In this document: positions 12,030-14,244 of the stretch, piece after piece
Position numbering within the stretch: position 1 is the stretch's first letter
How the letters are laid out: each line of letters opens with the position of its first letter
Origin: a bacterium
Lineage (GTDB): Bacteria; BMS3Abin14
Length of the DNA stretch: 14,244 bases
Assembly: GCA_029210545.1 (NCBI GenBank)
Contig: JARGFV010000065.1
Coordinates: 1 to 14,244, forward strand
Reading direction: 5' to 3'
Translations under genes and position numbers: made by a program
Notes under the pieces: generated by a model
Told to the model about the DNA's origin: nothing
The model's database searches: none
Seen by the model: the letters and a program-made list of their open reading frames with translations, nothing else

Positions 12030-13886
12030 TTATTTGAAATCGTGGCACTCGTAGCAGGCATCCCCCGCGTTGTGCTCTACCTTGTCGTCGTGGCACTGGT
12101 AGCATGCTTCCCGGTCAGGAACCACCCATGCATGGGGTGTGTGGCAAACCAGGCACCCGTCCTCCAGGTGCTCGTCCACGTCGAGGTGAAGTTCAGCCAG
12201 TTCGCCGTCGTGGCAATCGACACAATCCATGGTGGGCTGGACCTTCTGGAGGTCCAGGTGGCACTCGGAACACTCGAAATCGCCCATTCCCACGTTCTCG
12301 TCATACTCGGATACGCCCTTCTGCTCGTGGCATGTGGCGCAATCCCTCGCAGGCGGCAGGCCGCCGGTATGGCAGACGTTGCAGTTCATCTCGGCATGCC
12401 GGTACTTCAGGTCCCAGGGATGCCAGTTGTCCCACTCCTGCCCCTTGGGAACCATCTCGGCCCAATGGGTGCTGACCGAACTCCGGGGCATGGTGTGGCA
12501 GATCTCGCAGTCGCGCCGGATCACCTTGCCATCCTCGGACACATGCTTGCCGTCGTGACACCGGAAGCATCCGGGTGAGATCCAGTGGCCGATGTTGTCC
12601 GGGTATTCACTCCAGCTGACGTTCATCTCAGGGAAGAAGTTCACTTCGTGTATCCCGGTGACGACCTTGACGGCATCCTCGATGGCCGCTGCTTTGCTGT
12701 CCACGATCCCGGGATACCCTTCCCTATAGAAGCTCCAGATCTTTTCCCGGATCGCTTCCGCCGCTTCCTCGTGGCTGGCATAATCCCCGATGAGGGCTTC
12801 CACGCCCACCTTCTTTATGTAGGGAAGTTTATGGTCGATAGCCTCTTCCACCAGGGCCTTGTCCATGGCCTTGTCAGGTGAGTTATAGATGTGGGTGGGC
12901 CGGTTGTGGCACACAACGCAGTCCACCAGGCGAACCTCTGGAGCGTGACCATCCTTGCCACCGCCTCCCTCTTCTTCCTCGTAACCCTCCATGCGGTACT
13001 CGACCACGGTGCCGTCCCCGTACTCTTCCCACACGACGGGGATGACCTGCAGCCCGGGATCGGCCGCCTGGAAGGTGACTTTCTTGTCGGCGAGCATGTG
13101 CCAGTGGATACCGGATCCGCCCTCTTTGGCGGCGCTTTCCCCCCCGCCGATCCGGACCAGCATGGATACGTCGTGGGCGACGTTTTGCTCATCGAACCCG
13201 AAATGGGTGTGGACCTTGAGCTTTGAGCCGTAGAACTTTTCGGGCCAGTGACACTCCTCGCAGGTCTCTCTCGCCGGTCTCAGGTGCTGGATGGCAGGGG
13301 GGATGGGCCTCGGGAAGGAGTCCAGGAGCACGGCAAATAACTGCCGCGTTCCGGCAAGTTTCGATTTGACATACCACCCGGCACCGGGCCCGACGTGGCA
13401 TCCGGCACACGACACTTTGGCGTGGGGGGAGTTCTGGGACGCCACGGCCTCGGGTTCCATGACCTCGTGGCACAGTTCGCCGCAGAAGGTGAGCGACTCG
13501 GTGAAATGGTAGGCTTCGTAGGCGATCACCGTCAGCAGCAGGGCAACAAAGATGGTCCCCACCATGAATACGGTGAACCGGGTCCTATGGGCCCCCAGGT
13601 TGAGGTCCAGGATCGGGAACCTCGGTATCTCTACAGGCGATGTCTTTCTCCTGCGCTTTTGCTCGTCCCACATTCCCCATGCGACGAGAAACAGGCCGGC
13701 CATGAAAAAGACCGGCAGGATGAAAAAGAGAAGAACACCCAGATAGGCGGAATGGACGTTGGCGAGAAAGTCTATGATGAGCAGAAGGGCGATCAGGAGC
13801 CCCGCCACGATGGACATGATGAATCCCAGATAGCTCATGGGGTTCCGCCACAGTCCCCTCTCTAAAATCCTCTTGTCGTCAGTCAT
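12030..13886 (-). CDS. Inner-membrane 13-heme cytochrome c, NapC/NirT (ImcH-like) with extended C-terminal heme tail
   Basis: A 618-residue protein likely to take electrons from menaquinol and pass them into the periplasm. Three membrane helices (about 18-40, 48-72, 105-124) precede the NapC/NirT-type part. There the first heme site is CGELCH at Cys135-His140 (CX3CH, followed by Met143), then Cys160, Cys209 and Cys323 CXXCH sites. A segment of about 110 residues separates these from nine more CXXCH sites at Cys440, 460, 502, 516, 539, 555, 578, 595 and 611. That is 12 CXXCH plus one CX3CH. The start RNPMSYLGFIMSIVAG, the three-helix layout and the PRPIPP...LRPARETCEECHWPEKF block resemble Geobacter ImcH, which has about seven hemes. 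I chose the ATG at 13886 (AGGGAG upstream) over an earlier start at 13943. It stands alone, ended by a strong terminator. The ImcH comparison is from memory. Confidence 0.9.
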   Translation of the reverse strand: MTDDKRILERGLWRNPMSYLGFIMSIVAGLLIALLLIIDFLANVHSAYLGVLLFFILPVFFMAGLFLVAWGMWDEQKRRRKTSPVEIPRFPILDLNLGAHRTRFTVFMVGTIFVALLLTVIAYEAYHFTESLTFCGELCHEVMEPEAVASQNSPHAKVSCAGCHVGPGAGWYVKSKLAGTRQLFAVLLDSFPRPIPPAIQHLRPARETCEECHWPEKFYGSKLKVHTHFGFDEQNVAHDVSMLVRIGGGESAAKEGGSGIHWHMLADKKVTFQAADPGLQVIPVVWEEYGDGTVVEYRMEGYEEEEGGGGKDGHAPEVRLVDCVVCHNRPTHIYNSPDKAMDKALVEEAIDHKLPYIKKVGVEALIGDYASHEEAAEAIREKIWSFYREGYPGIVDSKAAAIEDAVKVVTGIHEVNFFPEMNVSWSEYPDNIGHWISPGCFRCHDGKHVSEDGKVIRRDCEICHTMPRSSVSTHWAEMVPKGQEWDNWHPWDLKYRHAEMNCNVCHTGGLPPARDCATCHEQKGVSEYDENVGMGDFECSECHLDLQKVQPTMDCVDCHDGELAELHLDVDEHLEDGCLVCHTPHAWVVPDREACYQCHDDKVEHNAGDACYECHDFK

Positions 13887-14244
13887 TAAGTGGTCTCCCT
13901 GCGGATTTGTTCCATTGTTCACAAAAGACTCTTTCCATTGCACTTACGTAACTGCTTCATTTCGCACAATAATCCATGTTCGTCAAGCATCTACTGTGTA
14001 CCTTGTTTGCGAAGTTATTCACATATAAAAAACCACCAGGTTTAGCCGGTAGTTTTTTATATCTCGTTCATTCAAAACTGAATTTCAATATCAGCAATCC
14101 TGTCTACCAGAACGGTCAAAGACCCGCCTCTTCCCCTTTTCCTCTCCCCCGGTGTCAGAGCACTTTGGCAATGACTTTGCATTCCTTCATGCATGGGACG
14201 TCCACTGAGGGTCATTCAGAACATCTACCCCTACCACCTGGTCT
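13887..14244. other. Upstream region of the 13-heme cytochrome gene without a supported gene
   Basis: This stretch of 358 bases holds the leader of the cytochrome gene and a terminator-like hairpin (annotated separately). I see a TTGACG on the minus strand near 13985 but no convincing -10 box. There is also a small inverted repeat TTGT-TC-ACAA near 13915 that is too common to call an operator. I checked for a GEMM-type (c-di-GMP or cGAMP) riboswitch, because such elements precede cytochrome genes in Geobacter, and found none. Beyond 14063 there are only short open frames on both strands, none with clear coding signals. Confidence 0.5.
14023..14062. terminator. Bidirectional terminator-like hairpin upstream of the cytochrome gene
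   Basis: Fifteen bases at 14023-14037 (ATATAAAAAACCACC) pair with 14048-14062 with a single mismatch, leaving a ten-base loop. The outer stem is A-run against T-run, so either strand gives a hairpin flanked by U residues. It would insulate the cytochrome gene from whatever lies beyond the window on the right. Its inner stem is short, so its efficiency is uncertain. Confidence 0.65.

Noticed and set aside
14004-14022. TTTGCGAAGTTATTCAC, similar to the outer end of element R2
   Set aside because: Only about 15 bases are similar with several mismatches and no other module is nearby, so this is not enough to call a fifth copy.
14072-14215. Minus-strand open frame of 47 codons (starts MTLSGRPMHEG) ending ten bases before the hairpin at 14023-14062
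   Set aside because: There is no ribosome binding site at proper spacing and no recognisable motif, and the composition is unlike the neighbouring genes. It could be chance; homologues would be needed to call it.
14187-14243. Open frame on the minus strand entering from the right edge (ending DPQWTSHA), possibly the 3' end of a gene outside the window
   Set aside because: Only 18 codons are visible and the hairpin lies more than 120 bases further on, so it cannot be distinguished from chance.

Overview
The window looks like chromosomal DNA of a Gram-negative bacterium with a respiratory, probably anaerobic lifestyle. The best guess is a deltaproteobacterium (Desulfobacterota or Desulfuromonadota type). 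The evidence is multiheme c-type cytochromes (one with 13 heme motifs), a Tat-exported four-cluster ferredoxin with an NrfD membrane subunit, and a cysE / Rrf2 regulator / nifS cluster. The taxonomic guess is inference. Every gene I can support lies on the minus strand, so transcription runs from high to low coordinates.

Layout in transcription order. (1) 13886-12030: an inner-membrane cytochrome c with an N-terminal NapC/NrfH-type (ImcH-like) half and a heme-dense C-terminal tail, closed by a clear intrinsic terminator at 11967-11996. (2) 11721-9946: a DUF2339-like polytopic membrane protein with its own predicted promoter. (3) 9751-9458: an unrecognised 97-residue protein built of three Trp-rich repeats, with a TTG start behind a strong ribosome binding site. 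(4) 9183-5476: a tight redox operon of membrane-anchored tetraheme cytochrome, Tat-exported four-cluster ferredoxin, NrfD and a histone-deacetylase-family (AcuC-like) protein. A GT-C glycosyltransferase (5446-3749) and a membrane-anchored ComEA-like helix-hairpin-helix protein (3595-3053) follow. A large inverted repeat (2952-3011) lies after them. (5) 2830-234: cysE, an IscR-like Rrf2 regulator and nifS, for cysteine synthesis and its use as sulfur donor for Fe-S clusters. An IscR type-1-like operator overlaps the -35 box of the cysE promoter, which suggests iron-sulfur feedback on the group.

The genes form a coherent theme. The cytochromes and ferredoxin would move electrons between the quinone pool and periplasmic or extracellular partners. 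The cysE-Rrf2-nifS group supplies sulfur for the Fe-S clusters.

The most unusual non-coding signal is a family of hairpin-rich MITE-like elements at 30-203, 1866-2014, 9276-9449 and 9837-9880. They share terminal TCGCAAAAAGTC / GACTTTTTGCGA arms. Two of them carry an identical 48-bp core in opposite orientations. All four lie just downstream of a stop codon. I saw no tRNA, rRNA, CRISPR array, transposase or recognised riboswitch.
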